Source: Malania oleifera (Eukaryota; Streptophyta; Magnoliopsida; Santalales; Ximeniaceae). From it: a stretch of DNA of 64,000 nucleotides. The notes beneath the pieces were generated by a model. That model ran no database searches and was not told where the DNA came from. It was given only the letters and a program-made list of their open reading frames with translations. The translations under genes were made by a program, and so were the position numbers. Below, one piece after another: positions 48,751 to 60,215 of this stretch; position 1 is the first letter of the stretch; each line of letters begins with the position of its first letter. The DNA lies in assembly GCF_029873635.1 (NCBI RefSeq), contig NC_080423.1, positions 93,167,691 to 93,231,690 of the forward strand, written 5' to 3'.

Positions 48751-51403
48751 TCAGTGCGAAGGTCCAGCTGCATCCCCAGGTTGTGTCCTTCTCGGACATC
48801 TTGTGCGGTTATGTCCTTCTTGACGACATATGCTACACGTGATATTTTTCCAACCTTCCCGGGCATCCATCTCGTTTTGTATACGTGAGCTCCTAGGCCG
48901 ACCTTTATGTCGAGCGTATGTAGGATTTGCCTGTAATTTCGGCAACAAGGAAGCTGGCCAATATGCCTCATGCATAATTGGATAAAATTTCGCAGCATAT
49001 GTTGCATAGTGCTCGGCAGTGCTCCAATATGGCTCAACATACTGGCTTGCATTTAGCTGTGTTTCGGCACAGGCTGCGAGAAGGTGAGAGCAGGGATAGT
49101 GTAAAGATTGCCACTTCCCGCAAGAGCATTCGCGCCTCTGGATGCTCAAAGTTTGGACATTATTTCCTTTATAGGGTCCTAGTTGCGTGGTCGTGATGCT
49201 AAAAGTACCCCTAGACCAGTTGAACATCGTGACACATTATCCGGTCGCCTTCAACTTCTTTCTTTCCATCGCTAGCAATATATGCGGAGTCAACGTATTT
49301 CCTCCAAATATTGCGTTATGAGCAGCCTCCCGTCGGCTATTAAAATAATGTGCAACGCGATAAAATGTTAGTTGCACAAGGGCCGTTATGGGAAGGCTAC
49401 GTGTGCCTTTTAGGACAGCGTTGAAACATTCGACTAGGTTGGTGGTCATGTTTCCGTACCTCTTTCCATCGTCGTGACACTAAGTCCACATATGAGGAGG
49501 GATCTGATCGAAAAACGACTTCGCTGGCTCTCCACCCTCATCAAATATCCTCTCCATCCACTTGTCAAATTTTCTCACCTGATGCTCCTTTCTCGCTCGC
49601 TCAGTCATTCGCTTGAAATTGACACTCCGCACTTTCGTATTAAAGTTGCTCACCACATGTCGAAGGCAGAATCGGTGGTGTGCACGTGGTGGTTGCCAAT
49701 CAGGATTGCGCTGCACCGCAGCGATAATCCCTTGATGCCGATCTGATATGAGGCAAATGTCGTCCCTGTCAGTAATCAGACGCAGACAACACAGAAACCA
49801 ATTCCAAGTGTCGAGGCTTTCCTCTTGCACAATAGCGAATGCAAGGGGAAATATTTGCCTATTTGCATCGGGGCACGTCGCAATAAGGAGTTTGCCCTTG
49901 TACTTACCGTACAAGTGTGTCCCGTCCACACATATAACGGGAGGGCAGTGATGAAAACCCTGAATAGATGCTGCGAATGACCAAAATACAGATACGAAGG
50001 TTGCACTATTCTCGCTACCTGGAACAAGAGTCGACCTCCACCTGACTATAGCCCCAGGATTGTACGCGCACATTGCTTCCATCCACTTTGGTAACGTTTC
50101 ATAGGATTTCTCCCAATCATCGAATACTTGGGCTATTGCCTTCTTTTTTCCCAACCATACCTTCTTATAAGAGATTGAATACCCGAATCGACGATTTATG
50201 GACTCCTTCAATGTAGCGATCGACGTCGATGCATCTCCCCTGATCATATTCACTATCTCCCCAGCAATGAGGGACGAAGTGATTTAGCTATGGTCCTGCG
50301 ATAGAAGTTCATTCAGACACGTGTGCGGACCACCATATTGGGTGATTTCGAATAAACGGTGTATCATCCGATACATGGCACGCAATCTCCACGCACAATC
50401 GTGGTCCTTACACCTAGCAACCCACAACTCAGGGGTAGATTGCACCACATGGAAGTCATGGTGGGTGCAAGCGTGATATATTCGCACTGCGGCAATCAGC
50501 TGATCCTTCGATCTAAACAGCATCCCCTTACTCAACTCAGAGGATTCTTCCCAACGAGTCAAGCGTATAGGAAGCTCATCGACCGCAGTTAAATCTACAG
50601 CATCTAGGTCAATATGACTGTACATCGGAAGCTCGCCCATGAATTGGGCGTCAAACATTGCATTGTCCGTTTCATGGTGGGGTAAGTTCACATCATCAGG
50701 GACATCATTTAACCCTTCACCCATTTCCTGCTTGTGCATGTGTTCGTCTTCAAGATGAACATCATTCGTAATGTTCATGCCCTTGTCCAATGCGTTGTTC
50801 GTAATGGCGAACAACGATGCTGGTCCCGCACTCGGGACGTCTTCGCAACCTCCCTGCGAAAACGTGTCAGGAACAGGTGCTTCGTACACCAACGGCTCGA
50901 ATGACGATACCAAATATTCGTTAAAATCGACCGTAGACATAGCATGAAACTCCGCACCAATATTGACCTGATGTGTTTGTTCGGTGTCTTCACCGACCTC
51001 ATCCAATTGCTCCGCGGGCGCGTCTGGCTGCCTAACCGCGATTACACCCATTTGAGAATCGTCTCGACATACAATTGCATCATTAAATATGTCTCACCGA
51101 CGCAGTGTGCGTCCAATACAATGCGCAGCCCATAATCATCTGATATGGGAACAGCCTCGTAGAAGGCTGTATTATTTAACCCTCGCGTAGGGTATCTTGC
51201 GATCACCCGCAATGCATATTGATCTAGATCAATATGCAAATATTTATATATTTTTGTATATAATTTATTTAATTTACACCTATGGCCAATTCGAATAGGT
51301 CGAACTGGCAGAGTACTATACCTAATACCATCTAATCCGGTTATGATGTTCCCCCTATATATAATAATATCGTCACCGAAGCACTGCTTGAGCTTCCTGC
51401 CAT
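48751..51403 (-). pseudogene. MURA-type MULE transposase with PB1-like N-terminus, SWIM finger and zinc knuckle
   Basis: The probable start is ATG at 51403-51401 (MAGSSSSASVTILLYI). The PB1-like N-terminal part (IARYPTRGLNNTAFYEAVPI) is followed by the MuDR DNA-binding region (SKDQLIAAVRIYHACTHHDF, ~50510), then the MULE DDE domain: CVDGTHLYGKYKGKLL, ISDRHQGI, and Glu in TTNLVECFN. A SWIM-type finger (CSCGKWQSLHYPCSH) and a C-terminal CCHC knuckle (CSICRQEGHNRTRC) end the protein. From ~51051 to 48751 one frame runs through, broken only by TAA at 50284, TAG at 49480 and TAA at 49237. Frameshifts occur near 51050 and 51355. The catalytic residues themselves survive. Confidence 0.92.
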
Positions 51404-51446
51404 TTAAATCGGCGATCGGGAAATAAAATAAACCTAGGCAAGACAA

Positions 51447-53635
51447 AATTGTATGTATAAGTGATATGTGTTACTTATATCTTAACGAAATAACTAAAAA
51501 CCAAATAGATGTATTCAAATTCTAATGAATCAAAGAAATTAGAGATGGTGCTCTTAAGAGTAATTTTTTCAAAATGGTACTTTGTATTCTGCCTCATTAT
51601 GGGTTGGGTTGCCACTTAATTTGAAGTTCAATTTTGTTCAATAGCCTTTTGAGGATTCATTGCTGATCCGAACAGCCATCCTCAAAGGAGTTGAAGGGAT
51701 CTTTTGGAAAAATGTTACTTAGGACGCATAACATTTCTATTCATGAAATGGGAATCGAATCGTCTTATGGCAAGTGCTTTAAAATGTGAACACTAGGGGT
51801 GCATTTATATCGATATATTGGTGAAAAATACATATATTCGGGGAGGATCTTCAATTTTCACAAACATAATCAATGTGGTGTTCATTCTTAGTGATAATTT
51901 CCACTATATTTTTAAAAATATGCTCATATATCTACAAAGATTGTCAATATATGAAATCATCTTAAGCATCAAGTTGTTTAACTCTTCAATGTCCTTAATA
52001 TCTTAGTGTCTCAACATATTTAATTTACTTTCTTTTGTTAAAAAAAAAAGGGACAAGATGAACTCCACAAAACATGTGCAATTATTCTCTGTGCTCTAAT
52101 TTCACACCAACTATCACAATATATATATATTATTAATATGTTCAAGATTCATTCACAAGGGTATTTAAATGTCCAACTCAAAATGCTTTTCATTATGCTG
52201 AATAGATTAAAAAGAAAAAAGCAATTTTCCTCAAATAAGTTCTCAAATTGAAAATTTCCACGAGAATGGCAAATGAATGTTTTATATACTCCCCTTAAAC
52301 CAATGGAGTCCAATTTATAGAAACTTCGGCAAAATTTTAGTTTCAAAATCTCAATAATCTATATACATTCATCAGGTTGCACTCAAATTTCCATATCAAC
52401 AATTCAGTATAGCTTCTAATCATATATCCCAATAACAATCAATCCAAAATAAAGCACTACAATTGTAAAACTACTTCCATAACAAATCCATCAATTAAAG
52501 TTCATAATTACCAATTTTTGCACAAATCACAAACATCAAGGAAATAATATTTTTAATTACCCAATATGAAAGATATTAAAGATCTCTAATCAACATAATT
52601 AACGTTCATATAGTATGCAAATACAGCTACTCCACACATATTATGTTGGTCCCGACAGGCAATCGTCATTTGAGAATTGAAACAATGGCAGCTCACATTT
52701 TACAATGGAAACAATCGTAATAAATTCACTTATAACAGTAGGAAATTTTAATCACTAATGTTTTGATAGCCAAAACTCTATCGTCTAAAAAGGCAGCATT
52801 TTGTGGGCTACACTGAGCTGGTCTAATGTTTTGAGTGGCTGTGGTGGCTGGGCAAGAGAAAAAGCAGAGCAAGGAGCAGAGGATGAATTTGAAGCTTGAG
52901 AGACTAACTTTTTCATTTTTTTCATTTCTTTTTGGAAACCCCCAGTCTGTAATTTTTTCTTGTTGAGTACCCCTGCCCCTTTTTTCCCCAAAACAAGCTA
53001 ATTGTGTGCGTCACAATACAATAAGTGTAAACGTGTTGTTCACCCAAAAAAAATATATTGGATCTTCCTCCAAGGACCAATGTGGTTCTCCTATTCCTTG
53101 TTCAATAGAATCACATCTAGTGTGGTATCTGACTATTGTGAACTTTATCTGATTACTCGAATAATTTTATCGAACTAACAAGACTAGGACAATCCTTTGG
53201 AAAAGACCTAATTTTTTCTTCTTTCTACCTTGCATGTGCAATATGCTTAAATTCGTAATAAAATTCAATGCATTTTACAATGGAAACAACAATCCCAAAA
53301 ACAAAATTAAATATTAAACGACGGGGAAAAAATTACATATTCTCGGCAAAAAATCAAATTCAAATACAAAAAAAAAAAAAGAAATACTAACCTTAAGATA
53401 AGTGCTTATCCACGAATCTTTGAACACTCTAAACTTACAATCTCCGATTAACAAAGGCTTTGGATGAAATAATTAATTTAAAAAATTATGCACCAAACAT
53501 TGAAAATATAACTTACCCCATCTCGAGTTTATATAGCTCTCGGTTTGAAGCCCGCAACGGTCCTGCGCTCCGGAGTCTCCTTCAACGGTAACCTGTGCTT
53601 GGCTCTGCAAACGTACTGGCTTTCTGTTCGCGCAA
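51447..53635. other. MULE 5' region without recognised genes
   Basis: AT-rich sequence between the transposase start and the right subterminal repeats. A short minus-strand frame at 52991-52785 (MGKKGAGVLNKKKLQTGGFQ) is unidentified and may be chance or a captured piece. Promoter elements of the transposase are expected here but not identified. Confidence 0.45.
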
Positions 53636-53922
53636 GGAAGGAGGAAGAACGGGCGAGATTAGTGTGAAGCAAATCTCGCTACTCTAAGTAGCAAGATTTG
53701 CCACGCTTCGAAAGCCGGGTGGATGGTCCTTTCAAATCCGAAGAAAATCTCGCTACTTGGAGTAGCGAGATTTACCACACGTCAAACGGCGGTTGACAGA
53801 GCATTAAGTGTCCGAAGAAAATCTCGCTACTTTTTACGTCAAAGTCATTCTAGGAAATATTTCCCAGAAAGAGGTATTATTTTATATATTTAAAAAAAAA
53901 AAGATAATCCGGGAAAAAACTC
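53636..53922 (-). repeat. Right terminal inverted repeat and subterminal palindromes of the MULE
   Basis: The outer ~100 bp pairs with 41977-42078. Inside are palindromes 'aaatctcgctactctaag...' (53671-53700) and 'aaatctcgctacttggagta...' (53749-53775), plus a half-site at 53819-53831. They match those near the left end. Confidence 0.88.
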
Positions 53923-53932
53923 TTAGTAATTG
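53923..53932 (+). repeat. Right target-site duplication of the MULE
   Basis: 'ttagtaattg', matching nine of ten bases of 41967-41976. Confidence 0.8.
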
Positions 53933-55209
53933 TATCACATTAAGGCTTCCAAGATTGAAGCCCTAGTGGATATAATGTCATTTCTCTGACAATATCAATT
54001 TTTTTTTCTTCTATGAGAGCCTATTATTCATTTCTAGTGCATATCATTTTGGTTTTCACTAGTGCTTGTGAGTAGAAGTAGAATTATAGACACAAATAAC
54101 GTGAATTTCTTTTGTATTGGCTTTACAAATTTTATTTTCTAAAATTTGTACCACATCTAAGAGAGAAATTTTTTGTTACCCTTTTGCATATTATCTTGCT
54201 CAAGGTATCAAACTTGCTTAAACTCTAATTTTTGCCAATGAATATCAATCAATTTATTTTTCATCAAGGCTCTATTATTTTTTAGATAGGCCCTTATGGC
54301 TCCTTCTAATGTGGGTATATTTATTCATCTTGTTTGGCACCTCTCCCAAGAGGCATTTCCCTTCCACACCACCTTGCTACTATAGGCTGTCCAATTTGTT
54401 GAGATTGGCTATTTGGATTCAAATCTTATTCTTTTGTTCAACCAATAATTTAAAGCTTTTTATTCACCCCAACTAGGCTCATGTTGGTTTGAGTTTTATG
54501 CCTTTTACTAGTATTTTCACACATAATCACAAAGTTTAAACAGTACTCTACTTGAAAATGCATAACAAAATGCTTATGACTCAACTAGCTACCTTTGGGG
54601 CTGCTTATTGCTCAAGATTGTATTAGGTTATTAACATTTTGGTCAATCTTGAGGTGTCAAATTGTATATCCCATCCCTATTTGCCAAGCAATTTAAGCTC
54701 ACTCAGTTTGTTCTAGAACCAACCATAGTTACTTGGAATAAAGCTTGGTCTAGTTATTAAGCTTTCAAAGTTGCAAATTTATAATATATTATAGACAAGA
54801 TGCTTTTTAAATTTTGGCTAGTTTCCCTTGTACTTAGCAAAACTTTGGAGATTTTGATTTGTATTCTTTAATCTTAATGCTTCTTAGCCAATTTGTTTTT
54901 GTGTCATCTAAGGTCTTCCCCTAGTCGGGATCTCTTGTTTGATTCTCTCAACCTCACCACACTAAAATGGGGTTTCATTAATTAGGGTTTTTATACAAGG
55001 TTCTTGCATTCATTCATCTATGAGAATTTACAAGTACAATTTTTAAAAGAAAAAAGGATGAAGAAAATTTGTTTTTCATTCTTGGGCAGTTGTTGTTGGC
55101 CTTTTTCAACACTTGCATGCACAAAAGAAGGGTTTCAATGTTAGTTCATATGTTAAGCCATTTTGGGCCATATATTTTAAAGTCATCAAGGGCCTACCTT
55201 GGGCCTATT
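53933..55209. other. Unassigned stretch between the MULE and a gypsy LTR
   Basis: About 1.3 kb with no recognised gene, tandem repeat or element end. It probably derives from old transposon DNA. Confidence 0.5.
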
Positions 55210-57197
55210 TATAGGAACCTGAACCAAGAAAAAGAAAAGAAAATAGAAAGAAAAAGAAAAGAAGGAAATCAGTTTGACACAAGATCAAACAGTCAATGAT
55301 TTCAGGAGCTCAAGGAAAACTGTCGACGGTTTTCGTGAACAACCGAGAGTGTATATACAAGAACTCGGGGAAATTGGTTTGGTAAGTGACCAAACCGTCG
55401 ACAGTTTCCTGCAGGGCTGAGGCTTATAAGTTAGAATATTTTATTTTATTTCATTTTAAATCTCACTGTCTCTCTCCTAGGATTTCCTCCCTCCACCCTC
55501 ACATGTGTGTGTCTCTCTCCCATGCGTCTCTCTCTCTCCTACGGCCTCCCGAGGCTCCGGAACGGCCTCCAATCATCTCTCGCGTTTTTCCCGGTGTGCC
55601 TGCGGATTTCTCCTCATCGTGTTAAGGAACCTAGGGTTCGTTCTAGGGAGCGTGGTAGGCGTATTTTCAGGAACAGGTAAGGGGAATAGATTATGCATGT
55701 CATCTTTTCTCGAATTTGAACCGATTAAAATGAGTATAAAGATTCCTGAACATCGTATATGATCTTCTGAATGATTTAGGTATATGAAATTGATGGTTTT
55801 GATTATTATATGTATTTGAGAAAAAACCAAAGTGAGTAGGTTAATCATCTTTGTTTCCTAAAAAACATATATTTTTAGTTAAATAAAATTATGGAGATGA
55901 TCAGACCTAGTTTTCAACAAAAATATATTTTTCCCAGACAATTTATTGTATTACGAATTAACATTCAAATCAGGTAGCATGAGAATGATTCATTTTTATT
56001 ACAAAAGTGAATCTAAGGATTTTTATGGTAAGATACAGTGAGAATGTGGTTTCATAATGATTTATGAAAATATTGGTAATGCTGTGAAATGTGAAATGAC
56101 GATTTTATATCGGGCTATGAACTGTGAAATGATGGTTTTATATTGGGTTATGAAATGTGAAATGACGGTTTTTATACCGAGTTGTGAAATGTGAAATGAC
56201 AGTTTTATACCGGGTTTTGAATGTTTGGAAATACTGATGTAAGATGTATATTGAGAAAATGTGATCAGGATATTGCTTTTATTACTTAAATTGCATTATA
56301 TGGTTTAAAAACGCTGAGGACCAGATGTAATAAAAGCATGGTACCATTGTTAGTGAATGAGTTAGTGCAGCCACATTGTACTGAGAAGTGTTGGTAATGG
56401 AAAGTCGATTTGGCCGCAAAGAGTTGTTGCACCCCCTAAAGTCCGGACCAGACTAGGTAGGCAAATCGGACTTGTAGACAAGGTATTTTGACTTAGCCTT
56501 GTGGTAGGCTAGTCATAGCTAAGTCCAATCTTGGGACCGCACAATCGTATCATGTGGGGTTATTACATGATAATGTTGTTAGTCCAAAATGGTGGTTCTT
56601 CTACGCATATATGTGGATTTATGTAAATGGTGATATTTATTGAGTTGATTTATATTGTGAAGGAAAATATGTATTTTCAAATGTATAGGGGTGAGTTATA
56701 TTTTTACAAATGCCATGCTGGTCAAATAAGCAAAGTAATGAATATGTTGATTTCACTAAAACTCATGTTAGCCACACACTGGTAATAATATATTTTGTCT
56801 TACTGAGAAGTGTCTCACCCGAATAAATATATCAACTTTCCAAGGCCTATAGGTAATTGAACCTAGGAGCTCCAGAGCGGGACTTAGACGTTATGGCTGA
56901 GGGTGAGTGTTGGTGGGACACTAGTCTTTTTATATTAGATGTTTTGAGCTTTCTGAGTTGTAATATGAATTTTGGGTATGGTAAATGTAAAGGTTATGAG
57001 GTAGTACTCTGGTACGTATGGAATGGAAGGTCTTTTTGTTGTTGTTGTATGTATTAAAATTATGTTATGGAAAGAATGCACCCAGGACCCCCTTTTGGGT
57101 TCAGGTTGTCATAATTGTGGTATCAGAGATGTTGTATTATTATATGTGAATAATTGTATTATTGATATTATGGTAGGGAAATTTTCAAGGGCGTTAC
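55210..57197 (+). mobile_element. Gypsy LTR related to the one at 18405
   Basis: It shares with 18405-20419 the 'gaaaactgtcgacggtttt' palindromes (55313), the leader end 'aggtaaggggaatagattatg' (55675), an internal minisatellite (56100-56215), 'ttattacatgataatgttg' and 'actgagaagtgtctcaccc' (56800), and the end region. A primer-like 'attgtggtatcagagatg' occurs at 57112-57129, followed ~70 bp later by a second terminus 'gcgttaca' at 57197. The start is diffuse near 55210. It appears to be a solo LTR or truncated element. Confidence 0.72.
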
Positions 57198-57202
57198 ACT
57201 AT

Positions 57203-57900
57203 TGTTAAAAAAGGAGCCCTTAGGCTTATTTTGAGTGAATTAAGACCAATTGTTGGCCTAGATTTTGAATTGAAGCCCAATTTTGGGCTGAGGACAACAA
57301 GAAGCCCAGTTTGGGGCCTCAAATTGGAGTTGGCAGCCTCTCTCATGGTTGTTTCCTGTTGTGTTTTGTGGCTCATATGTTTAAGTGGATGATATACACA
57401 AGGAAAAAAAAAAACATAGTAAGATCAACATGCTTGGGGAAACTGTCGATGGTTTGGCTGAATTTCAGAATAGCATGCTCTTGGTATCTTTCTATCAAAG
57501 GAATCATCGACGACGGTTGTCTAAATGTTGTTGAGACAGTTTGCTCTCGGTATCTCCAATCATCAATAGTTTGGCTCAGGAACCTAGCGTAGATTTTCAA
57601 ATTTTGAATGTGAATGTTAAGTTGGTTAGGTGTTTGGAGGGAAAGTCTTCGTGGTGTTTATACATACATCAATCTGGGTGTATTTGAATTTTAAAAAAAA
57701 AAAGTATTGTAAGTGTCTTTGACACAAGATAGTAAAAGTTCTTTGTCAATTGCTCCCGTGGAGGCAAGCATTGTCAAACCATGTAATTCCTTGTGCTGTT
57801 CTTGCTTTCATTTGATTGTTGTGGTTGTGTTCTATATATTTGTTCTTTACTGATTGTTGTATTAGACTTACATTGTGCAAATTCATGTGTTTTATATACA
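57203..57900 (+). mobile_element. Copia 5' LTR
   Basis: It starts TGTTAAAAAAGGAG and ends TTATATACA. A mutated tRNA-Met primer site 'attggtattagagcaa' (57905-57920) and a copia gag follow. A TATA-like 'ctatatatttg' lies near 57832. About 700 bp long. Confidence 0.75.
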
Positions 57901-57933
57901 AAAAATTGGTATTAGAGCAATTGTTGTTATGGA

Positions 57934-59038
57934 ATAGGGTACTTCGTCTGCAAAATTTGACGTTGTCAAATTTGATAGAATCAGTAACTTCGGTTTATGG
58001 CAGAGAAGGGTGAAGGATTTGCTTGTGCAGCAAGGGATGGTGAAGGCCTTGTATAGTGTTCAATGGGATGACATGGATGATCCTAATTGAAAGGAACTGG
58101 AGGCGAAGATGGTGTTAACTATCAGATTATGTCTGGTGGATGACGTGCTATATAACGCCATAGAAGAGGATTATCCCACGGCTATTTGGAAAAAGCTTGA
58201 AAGTCAGTAAATGTTTAAATCTCTTACGAATAAACTTTTTTCTTAAGCAAAGGCTTTATTGGCTTAAGATGGTGGAGGGACCATATTTGAACTAGTACAT
58301 CAACACATTTAATAAAATCATAAGTGATTTAATGCGGGTTGATGTGAAATTCAAAGAAGAAGAAGATAAGGCATTGATGCTACTGAATTCCCTACCAACG
58401 ACTCACACGTATGAAAACCTGGTTACAACTCTTACTTAGGGTAAAGAGACCCTAAATTTGGAAGAGGTGATAAGTGCATTGTTGGGGTTTCATAAAAGAA
58501 TGAAAATCTGCGATGACATCTCACACGGAGAATGGCTTGTGGTGAAAGGTAATCATGATCATGGGAGAGAAAAATTCATAAATGGATCGAGTCAAAAATC
58601 CCAAACTCAATCTAAGAAGAAAAAGGAAATCTGGTGTTTTAAGTGCGGCAAAAAGGGGTAAAATCGGAATGTTCAGATTGGAAGAAAGGAAATACTGAAA
58701 AGCAAGAAGGTGTTTTGAAATTAGCAAATGTTGTTCAAGAAGGAAATTCATATTGCAGTTATGGTGATATAATTTCAGTTTCGTCGGGATCGGATCGTCT
58801 CAATGACTATTGGATCCTAGACTCAGTATGTTCTTACCATATGACTCCAAACAATGAGTGGTTCAGCACTTACAGGTTGGTAAATCCAGGTTCAGTACTT
58901 ATGGGCAATGATGTATCATGCAAAATCATTGGGATAGGAAATGTTAAAATCAAAACTTTTGATGGTGCTGTAAGAACAGTATGTGATGTAAGATATATTC
59001 CAGACCAACGAAAGAGTCTAATTTCATTAGGCACTTTG
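57934..59038 (+). pseudogene. Copia gag and protease fragment, cut by a gypsy LTR
   Basis: Gag starts close to the primer site (FDVVKFDRISNFGLWQRRVK, ~57960) and continues with LCLVDDVLYNAIEE and IWKKLESQ. It then decays with many stops and frameshifts (58200-58640). A knuckle remnant (WCFKCGKKG, ~58633) precedes the protease region WILDSVCSYHMTPNNEWFST (~58810). The residues around GNVKIKTFDGAVRTVCDVRY follow. The frame ends at ~59038 where a gypsy LTR starts. This is a different copia lineage from the one at 3.8-18 kb. Confidence 0.85.
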
Positions 59039-59706
59039 TGTGATGACCCAAAAATATATATATATGATTAAAGTACAATAATAATAAAATAATAAAAATA
59101 GTCATTAAGTTAATATCAATACAGAAGTGTTTTTCTGTAGGATCCTTGATTCCATGTTTGATGCCTAAGAAAGACCTTGTCTTAGCGAGTGCTCAGAGAC
59201 CATTGCGGCTCAGTCGCTCCCTGGAGGTCGGCCTGGTCAAAATGGAATTTCATAGGATAAACAGGATAGATACTGTTTGTATACGTAAATAAGTATATAT
59301 ACATAAAATAGTGTTTTGACAGACATAATTTGTAGAAATACATAATAAGATGATAATAATATAGGTATCATATGTGGGGCCCACAAGACTATGTAGGGTC
59401 CATATGAGTCCCGGAGCCACAAGACACTGTTTATATACGTAAATGAGTACATAAAACAATGTTTTAACTGATATAACTTGAAGAAATATATGATAAAATA
59501 ATAATAATATAGGTATCCTATGCGGGGCCCACAAGACTGTGTGGGGCCCACATGAGTCCCGAAACCGTATGAAGGTTTTCACAAGTCTCAAAACTATGCA
59601 GGATGCATAAAATCGTATAAGAGTTATTGGAATTACGTACGATCCATTGTGTGGGGCCCACAAGACTACATGGGGCCCACAAGACCATGTGGGGCCCACA
59701 TGAGTT

Positions 59707-60102
59707 TTTAAAATTTAAATTTAATTCTTGTTCAAAAATAAAATAAAATAAAATAAATACTAAATATAGTTTAAAATTAATAACAATGATAATAATAATG
59801 ATTAAGAAAAATAATAAAATAATAAAATAATAAAATAATTAGTTAGGTAATGGATTAATTAATAAGGTAAGTAATTAATTAAAAATTTATTTAGTGAGAA
59901 TGGTGGCAAGCACTCCCAAATGGCCTCCACTCAAGTTTAAAATTAATAACAATGATAATAATAATGATAATAATGATTAAGAAAAATAATAAAATAATAA
60001 AATAATTAGTTAGGTAATGGATTAATTAATTAGGTAAGTAATTAATTAAAAATTTATTTAGTGGGAATGGTGGCAAGCACTCCCAAATAGCCTCCACTCA
60101 AC
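59707..60102. repeat. ~210-bp direct duplication in the LTR
   Basis: Two adjacent copies share 'aaaattaataacaatgataa' and 'ggtggcaagcactcccaaat'. The copies are nearly identical, so this duplication is recent compared with the LTR. Confidence 0.9.
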
Positions 60103-60198
60103 CCATACCTTGCCCATCCTTTGCCCATTCTTTAATTTTTAAAATTTTAATTTCACCCATCTCCCCACACTTTTATAAATTCTATTTCTTCCCCAAAA

Positions 60199-60215
60199 TT
60201 TTCCTATAAATAGGG
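60199..60215 (+). promoter_or_regulatory. TATA box of the gypsy LTR
   Basis: 'tttcctataaataggga' precedes a 'gagctctcaacc' stretch. It is the only TATA box in a plausible U3/R position in this LTR. Confidence 0.6.

Larger units (their letters stand above)
41977..53922 (-). mobile_element. ~11.95-kb Mutator-like element with transposase and PMD gene
   Basis: The ends are inverted repeats: the left end starts 'gagtttttttccggattatc' and the right end, reverse-complemented, starts 'gagttttttcccggattatc'. Similarity extends about 100 bp. A 10-bp target duplication flanks it. Inside, on the minus strand, lie a MURA-type transposase (48751-51403) and a plant mobile domain gene (46044-48208), the content expected of an autonomous PMD-carrying MULE. 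It also contains a LINE fragment, a 151-bp tandem array and an unidentified exon-like piece. The coding regions are now broken, so this copy is probably inactive. Confidence 0.88.

Noticed and set aside
55386..55762. Ser/Pro-rich frames
   Set aside because: They translate the CT-rich leader of a gypsy LTR, equivalent to the CT tract at 18735.
59237..59699. Minus-strand frames of 104 and 149 residues
   Set aside because: They cover the GGGGCCCAC repeats of a gypsy LTR and are rich in repeat-derived motifs.
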